This document shows, piece by piece, positions 23,330 to 31,411 of a stretch of 33,538 bases of DNA. The stretch comes from DASQFY01 sp036397815 (GTDB lineage: Bacteria; Chloroflexota; Limnocylindria; QHBO01). Positions within the stretch are counted from its first letter, which is position 1. Each line of letters opens with the position of its first letter. The notes under the pieces were generated by a model that was not told the DNA's origin, ran no database searches, and saw nothing but the letters and a program-made list of their open reading frames with translations. A program made the position numbers and the translations under genes. The stretch is taken from the NCBI GenBank assembly GCA_036397815.1, contig DASWIE010000110.1, forward strand, positions 1-33,538, written 5' to 3'.

Positions 23330-24706
23330 TCAGAGCGGCTCGAACCGTGCCGTGAAGTGCCGCAGCTGGGCGGGCTGCTCGACGATTCGATAGCCGCGCA
23401 GCTCGGAGGCCCGCTCGGCCACCCAACGGATCACCTCGATCACGTAGTCGATGTGCGACTGGGTGTAGACCCGGCGCGGGATGGCGAGGCGCACGAGCTC
23501 CATCTCGGCCGGCACCTCGCTGCCGTCCGGATGCAGCCCGAACATGACGGTGCCGATCTCGCACGAACGGATCCCTCCCTCGCGATAGAGGGCGACCGCC
23601 AGCGCCTGACCAGGGTACTCGAGCGGAGCGACGTGCGGCAGCAGGGCGCCGGCGTCGATGTACACGGCGTGTCCGCCGATCGGCTGCACGCACGGCACGC
23701 CGGACTCCACCAGCGCCTCTCCCAGGTAGGCGGTCGATCGGATCCGGTAGGTCAGGTAGTCCTCGTCCACCACCTCCCGCAGCCCCTGGGCGATCGCCTC
23801 CAGGTCGCGACCCGCCAGCCCTCCGTAGGTCGGGAAGCCCTCGGTCAGGATGAGCAGGTTGCGCGCCGCGTCGGCCCATGCGTCGTCGTTCATCGCCAGC
23901 CAGCCGCCGATGTTGGCGATCGCGTCCTTCTTCGCGGACATCGTCATGCCGTCGGCCAGGGCGGCCATGTCGCGCACGATGTCCGGGATCGATCGGTCCG
24001 CCTGGCCCGGCTCACGCTCCTTGATGAAGTACGCGTTCTCCGCGAAACGGCACGCGTCCAGGAAGAGCGGCAGCCCGTATCGGTCGCAGACGGAGCGCAC
24101 GGCGCGCAGGTTCTCCAGGCTGACCGGCTGCCCACCGCCCGAGTTGTTGGTGATCGTCATCATCACCAGCGGCACGTTGTCCGCGCCGCGCTCCGCGATG
24201 AAGGCGTCGAGCGCATCGGTGTCCATGTTGCCCTTGAACGGATGAATGACCGATGGGTGCCTCCCCTCCTCGATCACCAGGTCGACCGCCTCGGCGCCGG
24301 TGAACTCGACGTTGGCGCGGGTCGTGTCGAAATGCGTGTTGGACGGGACCGCCTTGCCGGGCCCCGCCACGACGCTGAAAAGGATCTTCTCCGCCGCCCG
24401 GCCCTGGTGGGTGGGGATCACGTGCTTGAACGGGAACAGCTCGGTGACCGCCTCCAGGAACCGGAACCATGACGGCGAGCCGGCATAGCTCTCATCCCCA
24501 CGCTGGACGCCGGCCCACTGCTCGGCCGACATCGCGCCCGTCCCGGAGTCGGTGAGCAGATCGATGATCACGTCCGCGGCGTGCAGGTTGAACAGGTTGT
24601 AGCCCGCCTGGCGCAGGTGACCGTCACGCTCGGCCACCGTCGTCAGCCGGATCGGCTCGACGCTCTTGATCCGGAACGGCTCGATGATCGTCTGCCAGCG
24701 CTCCAC
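23330..24706 (-). CDS. tnaA: Tryptophanase (L-tryptophan indole-lyase)
   Basis: A 458-residue PLP enzyme of the beta-eliminating lyase family that cleaves tryptophan to indole, pyruvate and ammonia in the cytoplasm. FRIKSVEPIRLTT, DLLTDSGTGAMS, FKHVIPTHQGRAAE, TITNNSGGGQPVS, and CRFAENAYFIKERE run in family order. The PLP lysine is Lys 260 in MSAKKDAIANIGG. Tyrosine phenol-lyase has Arg at the SMERG position; here the sequence is SCEIG, as in tryptophanase, and the C-terminal LRHFTARF has the tryptophanase His rather than Phe. This favours tryptophanase, though much of the rest reads closer to tyrosine phenol-lyase. GTG 24706 is the only start codon close enough, and TATCCT lies 6 nt upstream. 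The length is a little shorter than E. coli TnaA (471). Confidence 0.9.
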   Translation of the reverse strand: MERWQTIIEPFRIKSVEPIRLTTVAERDGHLRQAGYNLFNLHAADVIIDLLTDSGTGAMSAEQWAGVQRGDESYAGSPSWFRFLEAVTELFPFKHVIPTHQGRAAEKILFSVVAGPGKAVPSNTHFDTTRANVEFTGAEAVDLVIEEGRHPSVIHPFKGNMDTDALDAFIAERGADNVPLVMMTITNNSGGGQPVSLENLRAVRSVCDRYGLPLFLDACRFAENAYFIKEREPGQADRSIPDIVRDMAALADGMTMSAKKDAIANIGGWLAMNDDAWADAARNLLILTEGFPTYGGLAGRDLEAIAQGLREVVDEDYLTYRIRSTAYLGEALVESGVPCVQPIGGHAVYIDAGALLPHVAPLEYPGQALAVALYREGGIRSCEIGTVMFGLHPDGSEVPAEMELVRLAIPRRVYTQSHIDYVIEVIRWVAERASELRGYRIVEQPAQLRHFTARFEPL

Positions 24707-24712
24707 CCGCTC

Positions 24713-24718
24713 AGGATA
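24713..24718 (-). promoter_or_regulatory. Candidate -10 box of the tryptophanase gene (leaderless)
   Basis: TATCCT on the minus strand ends exactly 6 nt before GTG 24706. No Shine-Dalgarno is visible. It supports the GTG start. Confidence 0.5.
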
Positions 24719-24783
24719 GGGCGTGACCGAGGCCGCGAACCGCCTAGGATGGCGGCTCAGCGATGGGACGCAGTGGAGGCGCA

Positions 24784-25212
24784 ATGGGCAGGTGGGAGTC
24801 ACTCGGCGGTCAGCTGGCCGCGGCCCCGGCGGTGACCAGCTGGGCACCGAACGAGATGCAGGCATTCGCAATCTTCGACGACGGCCAGCTGTGGGACACC
24901 TACTGGGACGGCGCGGCCTGGCACGAGTGGCATGCGCACGGCGGCGTGCTGGTCGGCAGCCCGACGGCCTGCAGCTGGGGCGCGGATCGGATCGACGTCT
25001 TCGCGCGAGGGCGCGACGGCGGGCTCTGGCACCGATGGTACGAGCCCGCCGGCTGGCAGGCCTGGGAGCGGCTCGGGGCGGAGCTCGAATCTGATCCGAG
25101 CGCCTGCTCCTGGGGTCCGAATCGGATCGACGTCTTCGCGCGAGGGGCGGCCGGCGACCTGCTGCACGCCAGCTGGGATGGGGTCGCCTGGTCATTCACC
25201 TCCGGCGGGTGA
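24784..25212 (+). CDS. Short beta-propeller-repeat protein (PLL/DUF346-like)
   Basis: A 142-residue protein made of three repeats of about 45 residues, each with a Trp-rich core. The second and third carry CSWGADRIDVFARG and CSWGPNRIDVFARG followed by G.LWHRWYE or LLHASWDG. The repeats resemble blades of PLL-type lectins and DUF346 proteins, which normally have about seven blades, so this may be a fragment or assemble as an oligomer. No signal peptide is seen. ATG 24784 has GGAGG 4 nt upstream; ATG 24763 in frame lacks it. The 26-bp blade core at 24986-25011 recurs exactly at 25121-25146. The next gene follows 36 bp later. Sugar binding is only a family-based guess. Confidence 0.75.
   Translation: MGRWESLGGQLAAAPAVTSWAPNEMQAFAIFDDGQLWDTYWDGAAWHEWHAHGGVLVGSPTACSWGADRIDVFARGRDGGLWHRWYEPAGWQAWERLGAELESDPSACSWGPNRIDVFARGAAGDLLHASWDGVAWSFTSGG
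24986..25146 (+). repeat. 26-bp exact direct repeat inside the propeller gene
   Basis: Positions 24986-25011 and 25121-25146 are identical over 26 bp, in the same frame and 135 bp (45 codons) apart, encoding the RIDVFARG blade core. It indicates a recent blade duplication or gene conversion. Confidence 0.85.
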
Positions 25213-25248
25213 CGTCGATCGCTGGAGCGGCCCGAGTGGGGAGATAGC

Positions 25249-27018
25249 GTGCGGTTGAGCAGCCTGGCTGCGCGCCTCGAGACTCTCGTCGCCGTCCTGC
25301 CCGTGGCGCTGCAGCGGGTTGCCTGGGCCGCCGTAGGGCCGCCAACGGCCTGGCGATGGCTGACACCTGCAACCCCGTGGCTGCTTGCGTTGGCGACCGC
25401 CGCGATCGTCGGCCTGCTCGCGCTGGTGACCCTCCAGGCGGCGTTCGACTACCAGCCGTTGGTGATCGTGGGCGCTGCGGCCTGGGGTTCGGTCGTCGGC
25501 TTCGGCGTGCTCCGTATCGTCCGGCCAGCCGGGTCCGGGCTCGGCCTTCAGCTCGGCGTGGCGATCGGAGCAGCAATCGTCGGTGCCATCCTCGGCGCGA
25601 TCTTCACCGGAGCCCTGGTGGACGCGCCGGTCCTCTCCGCAGCGGGCGCGGGGATCCTGGTCGGCCTCCTCCTGCTGGGCCGCCGCCTCCAGATCGCGCG
25701 GGCGGCCCACGCGGCGGCCGAGGGCGTCGAGCTGGTGCCGAGCGTGATCTGGATCCTGCTGCTCCTCGCCGTCCTGCCGATGGTCCAGGCGGGCGCGGAG
25801 GCGACCACCACGCCGGCCACGGTGGTCGAGTTCGTCGAGCGCGATGTCGGCAGCCGGCTGGTGATCGACACGCAGGGGTTGGCGCTCGTGGCGCCGTTCC
25901 CCGCCGAGCCGCCCTTCGACCCCGAGCGCGGCCCCGACCCACGCCGATTCAGCTGGTTCGCGCTTCGCGCCGAAGCCGGCGATCGGCGCACCGGGCTCGT
26001 GCGCTCGACGCTCGACCCGGCCTCGCTTCGGCGTCGCGAGGTAGTGGCACGAGTGGTCGACGATTCGGATGCGGTGCGCGGTGCGGTCGAGGCGCTGGAG
26101 GCACGCGGCGCTTCGCCCGGGTCAGTGCTCGGCGGACGCCTGCTCGTGGCGCTTGGCCCGGAAGACTCGGCGGCGGCGGACGCGCGAAGCATCTCGGTGC
26201 TGGCCGACCTCGCCGGCCTGGAGGCGGGGACGGCGGTGCGGGTGACGCTCGATTTCCCCGGCGAGGGAGTCGCCAGCTGCGTCGCCGTCGACAGATGCCA
26301 GGCCCGCCGGCTCGGCGCCGGGATCGGGCCGTGGGACCACCTCGCGGTTGAGCCGGGCGGTACCGCCAGCGTCCTGGTCCGGACCGCGTATCCCCCATCG
26401 CTGGCGCCGATGCACGTCGTCGGCCGGCAGGTTCGCGACCCGGGCGCGATCAGTCGCTTCGTGGCCTTACCGTGGGTCCGCGAGCTGCTCGGCCGCGCGC
26501 AGGTCCTGCGCGGCGCGATCATCAACCACGATCAGAGCCTGCCGGTGGATCGGCTGTGGCTCGGTCCGATCCTGTTCGTCGCCCTGGCCGCGGCCCTGTC
26601 CTACGGGCGCCGGATCGGGTACCCGGTCTTTCACGGCCACCAGGTCCGCTTCGGCGCGTGGGGCGGCGCCCAGAGCGCGCCGCCTCTCGGCTGGCGGGAC
26701 GTCCACGCCAGGTTGACCGGCCGGCTGACGCCACCCGATCGATCACCGATGGAGCTGGCCGGTGTCGACGTGCTGGTCCGACCGGCGTCGGCGGGGCCAA
26801 CCATCGAGATCACGGGACTCCCTGAGCGGGTCGTGGTCTCGGTGCCGCGCGAGCTCGGCACGTGGTCCGCGCTCCGTGCTGGCGAGCTGCGATTCATTTC
26901 CGGCAGCCAGCCGGCACTGCTGGCCAGCTGGTATGGCAGTCAGTTCAGGCTCCTATTCGATTCGAACGCGGATCGAGACACGGCTGCCGCCATGTTGCGG
27001 GCCGACGTCCGCCGCTGA
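25249..27018 (+). CDS. Large membrane protein of unknown function
   Basis: A 589-residue protein I do not recognise. The first 190 residues have about five hydrophobic segments (WLLALATAAIVGLLALVTLQAAF, LGVAIGAAIVGAILGAIFTGAL, WILLLLAVLPMVQAG). A middle soluble part of about 240 residues has ordered beta strands and VDRCQARRLGAGIG; one more helix (LWLGPILFVALAAALSYGRRIGYP) follows near residue 440. The last 140 residues look cytoplasmic, with TIEITGLPERVVVSVPREL and a closing RLLFDSNADRDTAAAML. The start GTG 25249 has GGGGAG 5 nt upstream. It probably shares a transcript with the propeller gene. The middle region likely faces outside. It may be a transport or signalling scaffold, but nothing visible fixes a role. 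Confidence 0.75.
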   Translation: MRLSSLAARLETLVAVLPVALQRVAWAAVGPPTAWRWLTPATPWLLALATAAIVGLLALVTLQAAFDYQPLVIVGAAAWGSVVGFGVLRIVRPAGSGLGLQLGVAIGAAIVGAILGAIFTGALVDAPVLSAAGAGILVGLLLLGRRLQIARAAHAAAEGVELVPSVIWILLLLAVLPMVQAGAEATTTPATVVEFVERDVGSRLVIDTQGLALVAPFPAEPPFDPERGPDPRRFSWFALRAEAGDRRTGLVRSTLDPASLRRREVVARVVDDSDAVRGAVEALEARGASPGSVLGGRLLVALGPEDSAAADARSISVLADLAGLEAGTAVRVTLDFPGEGVASCVAVDRCQARRLGAGIGPWDHLAVEPGGTASVLVRTAYPPSLAPMHVVGRQVRDPGAISRFVALPWVRELLGRAQVLRGAIINHDQSLPVDRLWLGPILFVALAAALSYGRRIGYPVFHGHQVRFGAWGGAQSAPPLGWRDVHARLTGRLTPPDRSPMELAGVDVLVRPASAGPTIEITGLPERVVVSVPRELGTWSALRAGELRFISGSQPALLASWYGSQFRLLFDSNADRDTAAAMLRADVRR

Positions 27019-27074
27019 CCACTCTGGACAGCTCAGAACTGCCGTCGCAGGATGAGGATGTACGGGAGACAATC

Positions 27075-28466
27075 ATGTCGACGACGCTGAGTGCCAAGCC
27101 CGCATCCCCCTCGAAAGCTGGGCCGTTGCCTCAAGCCGGCGCGGCTGGCGGCGCACACGACTCACGCGTGGTGAGTGCGGCACGAGCGATCGCTCCCCTC
27201 CTCCGAGCCATGGGCCCTGGCCGCCGGTTTGCCGTCCGCTTCTGGGACGGTCGCGGATACGGCGTCGGCGGGGCCGATAGGGACTTCACGCTGGTGATCC
27301 GCCGGCCAGGCACCCTGCGACGAATGCTGCTGCCGCCCACCGACCTGGCGATTGGCGAGGCGTTCGTTCATGGCGACTTCGACGTGGAGGGCGACATCTT
27401 CGCATTCGCTTCGCTGCCCGATCAGCTCGCCGACTTCCGTATTTCGCCGGCGGACTGGTTGCGGATGGCCCTGCGCCTGCGCGGGTTGCGCGACGAACCG
27501 CCGCCGGACGGCGACCGGCAGGCGGCGAGCCTCAGCGGCGAACGCCATTCCGCCGCTCGGGACACGGCGGCGATTCGGTACCACTACGACGTGGGGAACG
27601 ACTTCTACCGGCTCTGGCTGGATGAGCGGATGGTGTACTCGTGCGCCTACTTTCCCTCGCCGCAGGCCTCCCTCGACGAGGCGCAGCTCGCCAAGCTGGA
27701 TCTCGTTCTCGACAAGCTTGGCCTCGACGACGGAATGCGGCTGCTCGACATCGGCTGCGGCTTCGGCGGGCTGTTGATCCGGGCCGCCCAACGGTTTCCC
27801 GGCGTCGAGGCGGTGGGGATCACGCTCTCGGAGCGCCAGCACCATGAGGCACAGGATCGAATCGAATCCGCCGGCCTTGGCGACCGCTGCCACGTGGAGC
27901 TGCTCGACTACCGCGATGCGCCGGGACGCCTGGGTCGTTTCAACCGCATCGCAAGCATCGGCATGGCAGAGCACGTCGGGCGACGGCGGATGCGAGACTA
28001 CTTTGCGGCGGCGCGGACAGCTCTCGTGCCGGGCGGGCTCTTCCTCAACCATGCAATCACCGAGCAGCCTTCGCGTCGCACGCCGCCCGGGCTGCAGTTC
28101 GGCCCGGTGCCGCTGCGAGTCGGCGGCCGGTCGTTCATCGACGCGTACGTCTTCCCGGACGGTGAGCTGCTGTCGGTGGCCGAGATGATCTCGGCTGCCC
28201 AGCTGGAAGGCTTCGAAGTGCGCGAGGTCGACTCTCTCCGTCCGCATTACGCCCGCACCCTGCGGCACTGGGTGCGCCGGCTCGAGGAGCGCTGGGACGA
28301 CGCGGTCGCGGCCGCCGGCGAGGAAGTGGCCCGGACGTGGCGGCTCTACATGGCCGGCGCCGCGATCGGCTTCGAGCGCGCGCATCTGGACGTGCATCAG
28401 CAGCTGCTGGCGATGCCGCGTCCCGACGGCAGGAGCGATGCGCTCGAGGTCAGAGGCTGGGGCTAG
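27075..28466 (+). CDS. Cyclopropane-fatty-acyl-phospholipid synthase-family methyltransferase
   Basis: A 463-residue SAM-dependent enzyme that adds a methylene group to double bonds of membrane phospholipid acyl chains. Residues about 50-140 form the N-terminal domain (VRFWDGRGYGVGG, LAIGEAFVHGDFDVEGD), and the SAM domain has IRYHYDVGNDFYRLWLDERMVYSCAYF (Cys 190), LDIGCGFGGL at 224-233, ITLSERQ, MAEHVG (Glu 299) and NHAITE (His 326). These correspond to the bicarbonate-site residues of E. coli Cfa. An Ala/Ser/Pro-rich leader of about 35 residues precedes the domain. The ATG at 27075 has GGGAGA about 6 nt upstream; longer upstream reading is a shadow of the preceding gene. It is convergent with the prenyltransferase gene, 12 bp away. 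Confidence 0.93.
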   Translation: MSTTLSAKPASPSKAGPLPQAGAAGGAHDSRVVSAARAIAPLLRAMGPGRRFAVRFWDGRGYGVGGADRDFTLVIRRPGTLRRMLLPPTDLAIGEAFVHGDFDVEGDIFAFASLPDQLADFRISPADWLRMALRLRGLRDEPPPDGDRQAASLSGERHSAARDTAAIRYHYDVGNDFYRLWLDERMVYSCAYFPSPQASLDEAQLAKLDLVLDKLGLDDGMRLLDIGCGFGGLLIRAAQRFPGVEAVGITLSERQHHEAQDRIESAGLGDRCHVELLDYRDAPGRLGRFNRIASIGMAEHVGRRRMRDYFAAARTALVPGGLFLNHAITEQPSRRTPPGLQFGPVPLRVGGRSFIDAYVFPDGELLSVAEMISAAQLEGFEVREVDSLRPHYARTLRHWVRRLEERWDDAVAAAGEEVARTWRLYMAGAAIGFERAHLDVHQQLLAMPRPDGRSDALEVRGWG

Positions 28467-28478
28467 CCGCCCGTTCCG

Positions 28479-29834
28479 TCAGCCGAGCAGCTGCAGCAGG
28501 ATCGCGACCGCGTAGCCGGCAAGCAGCAGCAACCCGACATAGAGGTGCAGCGTCACGTTCACGCCCATGAACGCCATCAGCGCGTATGGGCTGGTGTAGT
28601 ACTGGCGGATGCCGCGGTAGACGCGCAGGACGAGCGGTGCGGCAGCCAGCGCCAGGAGCGTGAATGGCGGCAGCAGGCCGCTCACCGCGCCGGCCACGAT
28701 CACCGCGAAGGAGGCCAGGGCCGCGATCAGGTAGATGTCGGTGACGACGGCCGGTGGCAGCCGCACCGGCAGCGTTCGCTTCCCCGCCGCCGCGTCTCCC
28801 GTGCGGTCCGGGATCTCGTTGACGTACAGGATCAGCGCCACCAGGATCGCCACCGGCACGGATGCGACCACCGCCTCCCAGCTGAGCGCCCCCGCCTGCA
28901 CCACGTAGGCGCCGAGCAGCATCACCGGGCCGAAGCCGAGCGCGACCGAGATCTCGCCGAGCCCACGGTGGACAAGCTTGATGGGCGGGGCGGTGTAGGC
29001 AATCCCCAGGACGATTCCGGCAATCCCGATCCAGAGCAGCGTGGACGAGCCGGTGGCCCAGACCAGGTAGAGACCGATGGCGGAGGCCCCACCCAGGAGC
29101 GCCACCGCCAGCGAGACCAGCTGGCGCAGCGTGACGAGGTCGTAGATCAGGACGCGCGACCCGCCGCTGAACTGGGTTGGATTGACGTTCGCCTCGTCGG
29201 CGCCGGAGAGCGTGTCGAAGATGTCGTTGCTGACGTTGATGCCCAGGTGCGCCAGCGAGGCGCCGATCACGGTCACCAGCGCGAGCCACCAGTCGAAAGC
29301 GCCGTGCCGCGCGGCGATGGCGATGCCGAGCAGCACCGGCACGAAGGTGGCCGACAGGAACGGCAGGCGGGTGGTGCGCAGGAAGAGCCAACCCAGTGCC
29401 AGGCGCGGCCGGATGGTCCGTCCCTTCTCGGCTGACAGCTCAGCCAGGTAGCGCCGCGACTGCGGGACGGAGCGCTCCGAGTACTCGAAGAACGGCACCT
29501 CGGCCTCGTCCCAGCCCCACGCGCTGGCCGGCGTGAACGTGACCCGGCCGTCGACCGGCTCCGTCGCGGTGCCCCACAGCTGCAGATAGCGGCGCTCGTC
29601 GTAGCCCTCGCCCGGCTTGGGGTGGATGTGGCTGCCGCACACGTTCACCGTGCGGTCGGTCGGGATCGCCACCGCGTCGCCGGCCGGCGCACGAAGGCTG
29701 ACCACGCCCCGGGAGACATCGGTCTGGTGGTCGGTCGCCACACTGACCGGATAGCCGGCGTCGTCGATCCAGGAGACGACCACGAACGGGTAGCCGTCCA
29801 GCTTGGCGAAGTCGGAGGCCGCGACGCGTGGCAT
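28479..29834 (-). CDS. FMN split-barrel domain fused to a MenA-like UbiA prenyltransferase
   Basis: A 451-residue fusion. Residues 1-130 look like an FMN-binding split-barrel (pyridoxamine phosphate oxidase-like) domain: YPFVVVSWIDDAGYPVSVATDHQTDV, NVCGSHIHPKPGEGYDERRYLQLWGTA. Residues about 145-451 form a UbiA-type membrane prenyltransferase with the two Asp motifs NDIFDTLSGADEAN (203-207) and NEIPDRTGDAAAGKRTLPVRL (339-343). The second motif is the one found in MenA, which attaches the isoprenoid chain to 1,4-dihydroxy-2-naphthoate in menaquinone synthesis. The fusion is unusual. The prenyl acceptor is not certain. The ATG at 29834 overlaps the upstream gene's stop (TGATG), so the two genes are translated together. 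Confidence 0.85.
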   Translation of the reverse strand: MPRVAASDFAKLDGYPFVVVSWIDDAGYPVSVATDHQTDVSRGVVSLRAPAGDAVAIPTDRTVNVCGSHIHPKPGEGYDERRYLQLWGTATEPVDGRVTFTPASAWGWDEAEVPFFEYSERSVPQSRRYLAELSAEKGRTIRPRLALGWLFLRTTRLPFLSATFVPVLLGIAIAARHGAFDWWLALVTVIGASLAHLGINVSNDIFDTLSGADEANVNPTQFSGGSRVLIYDLVTLRQLVSLAVALLGGASAIGLYLVWATGSSTLLWIGIAGIVLGIAYTAPPIKLVHRGLGEISVALGFGPVMLLGAYVVQAGALSWEAVVASVPVAILVALILYVNEIPDRTGDAAAGKRTLPVRLPPAVVTDIYLIAALASFAVIVAGAVSGLLPPFTLLALAAAPLVLRVYRGIRQYYTSPYALMAFMGVNVTLHLYVGLLLLAGYAVAILLQLLG

Positions 29835-30322
29835 CAGGCGGCCACCTCCGCTGGCGGGGTGGTCACGATCGGCGGACGGGAGGTGTCGCCGTCGGGCCAG
29901 AGCAGGCAGCGCTCCGGAGTGATCTCGATCACCGCCCGCTCGAAGAAGAGCGGCAGCGCGACCCGCGCTTTCAGGAAGGCGTCGATCACCGGCTCCTTGC
30001 GTCGCCACAGGTCGAGGACGAGCCCCACCCACTGCTCGTGCGGATCGTCCTCGATCACCCGCGCCGTGCCCTGGATCGTGGCGCGGTCGGTGAGGCCCTT
30101 CAGCGCAACCGGATCGCTCAGCGACAGCGCCACGCGTGGGTTGCGCTTGATGTGCTCCAGCTTCTTGCTGAAGAGCGTGCTCGAGTGCAGGTAGATCCGC
30201 TCCCCGTCATACAGCGGGATGAGCGGGTGGGTGACCGGCTGCCCGCGCCGACCGATGACGGTCAGCTCGCCGACCAGGGCGACCTCCAGCAGGCGCTCCA
30301 CCGGCTCGGAGAGCCATCCCAT
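29834..30322 (-). CDS. Pyridoxamine phosphate oxidase-like FMN split-barrel protein
   Basis: A 162-residue protein of the split-barrel flavin family, cytoplasmic. ELTVIGRRGQPVTHPLIPLYDGERIYLHSSTLFSKKLEHIKRNPRVALSLSD is the standard opening: strand, substrate loop, S-x-KLEHIKRNPRVALSL. Then GTARVIEDDPHEQ. Relatives use FMN, F420 or heme as cofactor, so the activity cannot be named. ATG 30322 has GGAGG about 9 nt upstream. Its stop overlaps the start of the prenyltransferase fusion, which itself carries another split-barrel domain, so a paired role in quinone or flavin chemistry is plausible. It is divergent from corA. Confidence 0.85.
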   Translation of the reverse strand: MGWLSEPVERLLEVALVGELTVIGRRGQPVTHPLIPLYDGERIYLHSSTLFSKKLEHIKRNPRVALSLSDPVALKGLTDRATIQGTARVIEDDPHEQWVGLVLDLWRRKEPVIDAFLKARVALPLFFERAVIEITPERCLLWPDGDTSRPPIVTTPPAEVAA

Positions 30323-30420
30323 GAGTGCAAGCCTCCATCGGTTCGGAAACGGGTGCGAAATAGGCTACCTAAGTCTAGCACATTCTGGTTCGCGCCCGAG
30401 GCCGTACACTCGCGCCTGCC

Positions 30421-31410
30421 ATGGGTGCCGAGAGCCATTCCTGCATCGTCCGCAAGCCCTCGGGTGAGGTCACTGAGCTGGACGCCTCCCAGCTCGATCA
30501 GATCGATCGGTTCAAGGCGCCGGGCAGCCTGATCTGGCTCGACTTGGTGAGCCCCGGCAAGGCCGAACTGGAGTTGCTGAGCACCAAGCTTGCCCTGCAC
30601 CCACTTGCCCTGGAGGACCTGGAGAACCGGCGTCAGCGTCCAAAGGTCGACACCTACCCGGGCCAGTACGTCATCGTCGCGTACGAGGTCCTGCCGGGTA
30701 AGGCGCACGGCCGCTCCTACGAGCCGGGCGAGATCCACATGATCGCCACCACCGACTCGCTGGTGACCGTCCACTGGGCGCCGTCGCCGGTGATCGAGGA
30801 TGTGCGGGAACGCTTCCGGCACCGGTCCTCGACGATTGGTCAGAGCACCGGAGGACTGCTGTACGCGGTCCTGGACGGGGTGGCGGACGGCTATTTCCCC
30901 CTGCTGGACCGCCTCTCCGACCAGATCGAGCAGCTCGAGGAGCGGATCGTCGCCGGGCGACAGAACTCGGAGCTGCTTCGGGACGTCCTTCATGTCAAGC
31001 GGAAGCTGCTGGAGCTGCGACGCATCGTGGCGCCGCTGCGCGACGTGGCCAACGCCCTCCTGCGGCGAGACCTGGAGATCGTCGACGCGGCCACGGTGCC
31101 GTACTACCAGGACCTGTACGACCACCTGGTCCGCGTCCTGGACAGCGTCGACCTGTACCGCGACCTGGTCGCGGCCGCGCTCGACGCCAACCTGGCGGTG
31201 CAGAGCAACAGCCTCAACGTGATCGTGAAACGGCTGACCGCCTTCACTGTGCTCCTCATGGTGCCGACCCTGCTCGCCGGCATCTATGGCATGAACTTCG
31301 ATTTCATGCCGGAGCTCAGCTGGCCGTGGGGCTACCCCGCCGCGCTGGGCCTGATGGCAGCGAGCGTGATCGGCCTGGGGATCTTCTTCCGGTCACGCGA
31401 CTGGTTCTGA
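30421..31410 (+). CDS. corA: CorA-family magnesium/divalent cation transporter
   Basis: A 329-residue homopentameric Mg2+ channel of the cytoplasmic membrane. The cytoplasmic domain has LIWLDLVSPGKAELELL, HPLALEDLENRRQRPKVDTYPGQYVIVAYEVL, and the long helix LLDRLSDQIEQLEERIVAGRQ. Two C-terminal helices are present, and the signature YGMNF lies near residue 290, the ion-filter motif. It ends with a basic segment (RSRDWF), typical of the family. ATG 30421 has a TACACT box 10 nt upstream. An ABC transporter gene begins 2 bp after its stop, so the two are co-transcribed although unrelated in function. Confidence 0.95.
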   Translation: MGAESHSCIVRKPSGEVTELDASQLDQIDRFKAPGSLIWLDLVSPGKAELELLSTKLALHPLALEDLENRRQRPKVDTYPGQYVIVAYEVLPGKAHGRSYEPGEIHMIATTDSLVTVHWAPSPVIEDVRERFRHRSSTIGQSTGGLLYAVLDGVADGYFPLLDRLSDQIEQLEERIVAGRQNSELLRDVLHVKRKLLELRRIVAPLRDVANALLRRDLEIVDAATVPYYQDLYDHLVRVLDSVDLYRDLVAAALDANLAVQSNSLNVIVKRLTAFTVLLMVPTLLAGIYGMNFDFMPELSWPWGYPAALGLMAASVIGLGIFFRSRDWF

Positions 31411-31411
31411 A

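Noticed and set aside
23330..24706. Tyrosine phenol-lyase as the name for this gene
   Set aside because: The Arg that binds the tyrosine carboxylate/phenol region (SMERG) is replaced by SCEIG, and the C-terminal His of tryptophanase is present.
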